Part shown: positions 63,044 to 64,000 of the stretch, piece by piece | How positions within the stretch are numbered: the first letter of the stretch is position 1 | Layout of the letters: the number at the start of each line of letters is the position of its first letter | Notes under the pieces: model-generated | The model's input: the letters and a program-made list of their open reading frames with translations, nothing else | Database searches by the model: none | Told to the model about the DNA's origin: nothing | NCBI GenBank assembly: GCA_963849095.1 | Contig: CAWKGA010000006.1 | Span: forward strand, 1 to 64,000 | Reading direction: 5' to 3' | Length of the DNA stretch: 64,000 nt | From: JASHUC01 sp963849095 | Lineage (GTDB): Bacteria > Pseudomonadota > Gammaproteobacteria > Steroidobacterales > Steroidobacteraceae | Position numbers and translations under genes: made by a program

Positions 63044-63976
63044 ATGACGGCCGGCGAGAACGCCTTGAGCATCGACACCTCGATCCGGACGGCGACGATC
63101 GGCGGCCCGATCCCCGCAGGGGCGCTGCCCCCCGCGGCGGGGATCGGGCTGCGCTTTCCACACCATCGGCGCTTCATGGAGGATCGTCCGGCCATTGCCT
63201 GGCTCGAGGTGCACGCGGAGAATTATCTCGGCGGCGGCACCGTGCGGCGCTGCCTCGACGCCATCCGGCGCGACTATCCGCTCTCGCTCCACGGAGTGGG
63301 ATTGTCCCTCGGCAGCGCAGAGGGGCTCGACGAACGGCATCTGCAACGTATCGCGGCCTTGGTACGCGAGGTGCAGCCGCAGCTCCTCTCCGAGCATCTG
63401 TCCTGGAGTGTCGTCGGGGAGCGTTACCTCGCGGATCTTCTGCCGCTGCCGATGACCGAGGAGGCGCTCGAGGTGGTGTGCCGGCACGTGATGCAGGTGC
63501 AAGAGCGGCTGGGGCGGCGCATCCTCGTCGAGAATCCTTCCACTTACCTGCAGTTCGAGCACTCGAGCATTCCCGAGTGGGAGTTCATCGAGGAGGTGGC
63601 GCGCCGCACGGGCTGCGGCGTGCTCTGTGACGTGAACAACATATACGTGAGCGCGAGCAACCACGGGTGGAGCGCGCGGACCTATCTCAGCTCGCTGTCC
63701 GCGGCAGCCGTCGAGGAGATTCATCTCGCAGGGCATGCGGCTCGCGTACTCGACGACGGCAGCGTGGTGCGCATCGACGATCACGGATCGCGGGTCGCGC
63801 CGGCGGTCTGGGAGCTGTACGAGGACGCCTTGCAGCTCTACGGGCCCAAGCCAACTCTGATCGAGTGGGACACCGGCATCCCGCCGCTCGAGGTGCTGAT
63901 GGACGAGGCGGCGCACGCCCAGCATCTGATTGATTCCATCCCGGGGCGCGAGGCGAGCAATGCCCACGCTGCTTGA
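63044..63976 (+). CDS. bufB: DUF692 multinuclear iron oxidase BufB
   Basis: The enzyme (310 aa) is a TIM-barrel multinuclear non-haem iron oxidase (MNIO) that modifies the Cys of BufA. Conserved blocks: GIGLRFPHHRRF, WLEVHAENYLGGG, SLHGVGLSLGS, LLSEHLSW, RILVENPSTYLQF, LCDVNNIYVSASNHG and EIHLAGHA. These supply the His/Asp/Glu iron ligands. The ATG at 63044 fits the family start. The gene overlaps the next start codon by 17 bp. Confidence 0.93.
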   Translation: MTAGENALSIDTSIRTATIGGPIPAGALPPAAGIGLRFPHHRRFMEDRPAIAWLEVHAENYLGGGTVRRCLDAIRRDYPLSLHGVGLSLGSAEGLDERHLQRIAALVREVQPQLLSEHLSWSVVGERYLADLLPLPMTEEALEVVCRHVMQVQERLGRRILVENPSTYLQFEHSSIPEWEFIEEVARRTGCGVLCDVNNIYVSASNHGWSARTYLSSLSAAAVEEIHLAGHAARVLDDGSVVRIDDHGSRVAPAVWELYEDALQLYGPKPTLIEWDTGIPPLEVLMDEAAHAQHLIDSIPGREASNAHAA

Positions 63977-64000
63977 GGTACAGCACTCCATGCGCCGGAG
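63960..64000 (+). CDS. bufC: BufC (DUF2063-like) partner protein, first 13 codons
   Basis: Only the start is in the window: MPTLLEVQHSMRR, as in DUF2063/BufC proteins, which recruit the bufferin precursor to the DUF692 oxidase. It overlaps the bufB 3' end by 17 bp, a usual arrangement in these operons. The call rests mainly on position and this short start. Confidence 0.65.
   Translation, partial: MPTLLEVQHSMRR

Overview
The window looks like a piece of chromosome from a high-GC gammaproteobacterium. Codon third positions are strongly G/C, and the gene set is a conserved housekeeping and envelope set: PEP carboxylase, monomeric isocitrate dehydrogenase, OpgD, Prx6-type peroxiredoxin, agmatine deiminase, sigma-54 and RND pumps. 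The Steroidobacter/Nevskia/Xanthomonad part of the class is a reasonable guess from gene content, but this is inference. No tRNA, rRNA, insertion sequence, integrase or CRISPR array was seen.

Layout. (1) 1-5.1 kb is regulatory. It holds an NtrC-type sigma-54 activator cut by the window edge, an antiporter remnant, a stress-type four-helix-bundle protein, a short unannotated transcription unit with a consensus sigma-54 promoter and an intrinsic terminator, rpoN preceded by its own sigma-54-like promoter, and an EcfG-like ECF sigma factor. (2) 5-13.2 kb holds ppc, a CPA2 K+/H+ antiporter, a SYLF lipid-binding protein, a 1-Cys peroxiredoxin and an Fsr-type MFS exporter. (3) 13.3-30.4 kb holds two RND tripartite efflux systems that converge tail to tail. 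The left one (outer-membrane factor, adaptor, pump, response regulator, histidine kinase) is intact. The right one has an MdtABC-like order (adaptor, pump B, pump C, outer-membrane factor), but its adaptor and first pump carry at least six single-base frame breaks. (4) 30.5-46.9 kb holds metabolic and envelope genes: a luciferase-like oxidoreductase, opgD, a tri-haem cytochrome c, a soluble PAS-PAS chemoreceptor, a lipid A oxidase-like barrel, amt, a HAD hydrolase, an esterase, icd, an MFS transporter and a RutB-like amidase.

(5) 47.0-55.7 kb is the most striking region, an eight-gene minus-strand operon. In transcription order it encodes a CDP-alcohol phosphatidyltransferase, a 2OG-Fe(II) oxygenase, an HpnL-like flippase, a nucleotidyltransferase, PEP mutase fused to a second nucleotidyltransferase, phosphonopyruvate decarboxylase, 2-aminoethylphosphonate (AEP) transaminase and a BamA-like outer-membrane barrel. 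Together these predict synthesis of AEP, its activation as CMP-AEP and its transfer to a lipid alcohol. The product would be a phosphonolipid, possibly hydroxylated, that is flipped and displayed in the envelope. (6) 55.9-61.3 kb holds msrA, a two-domain patatin/beta-barrel (type Vd) protein, a TPR protein and agmatine deiminase. (7) 61.4-64.0 kb holds a SigF-NrsF pair divergent from a bufferin-type operon (bufA1, bufB, start of bufC), with a SigF-like promoter between them. This is a predicted copper-buffering RiPP system.

All function calls come from reading motifs and remembered family patterns. No search was run.
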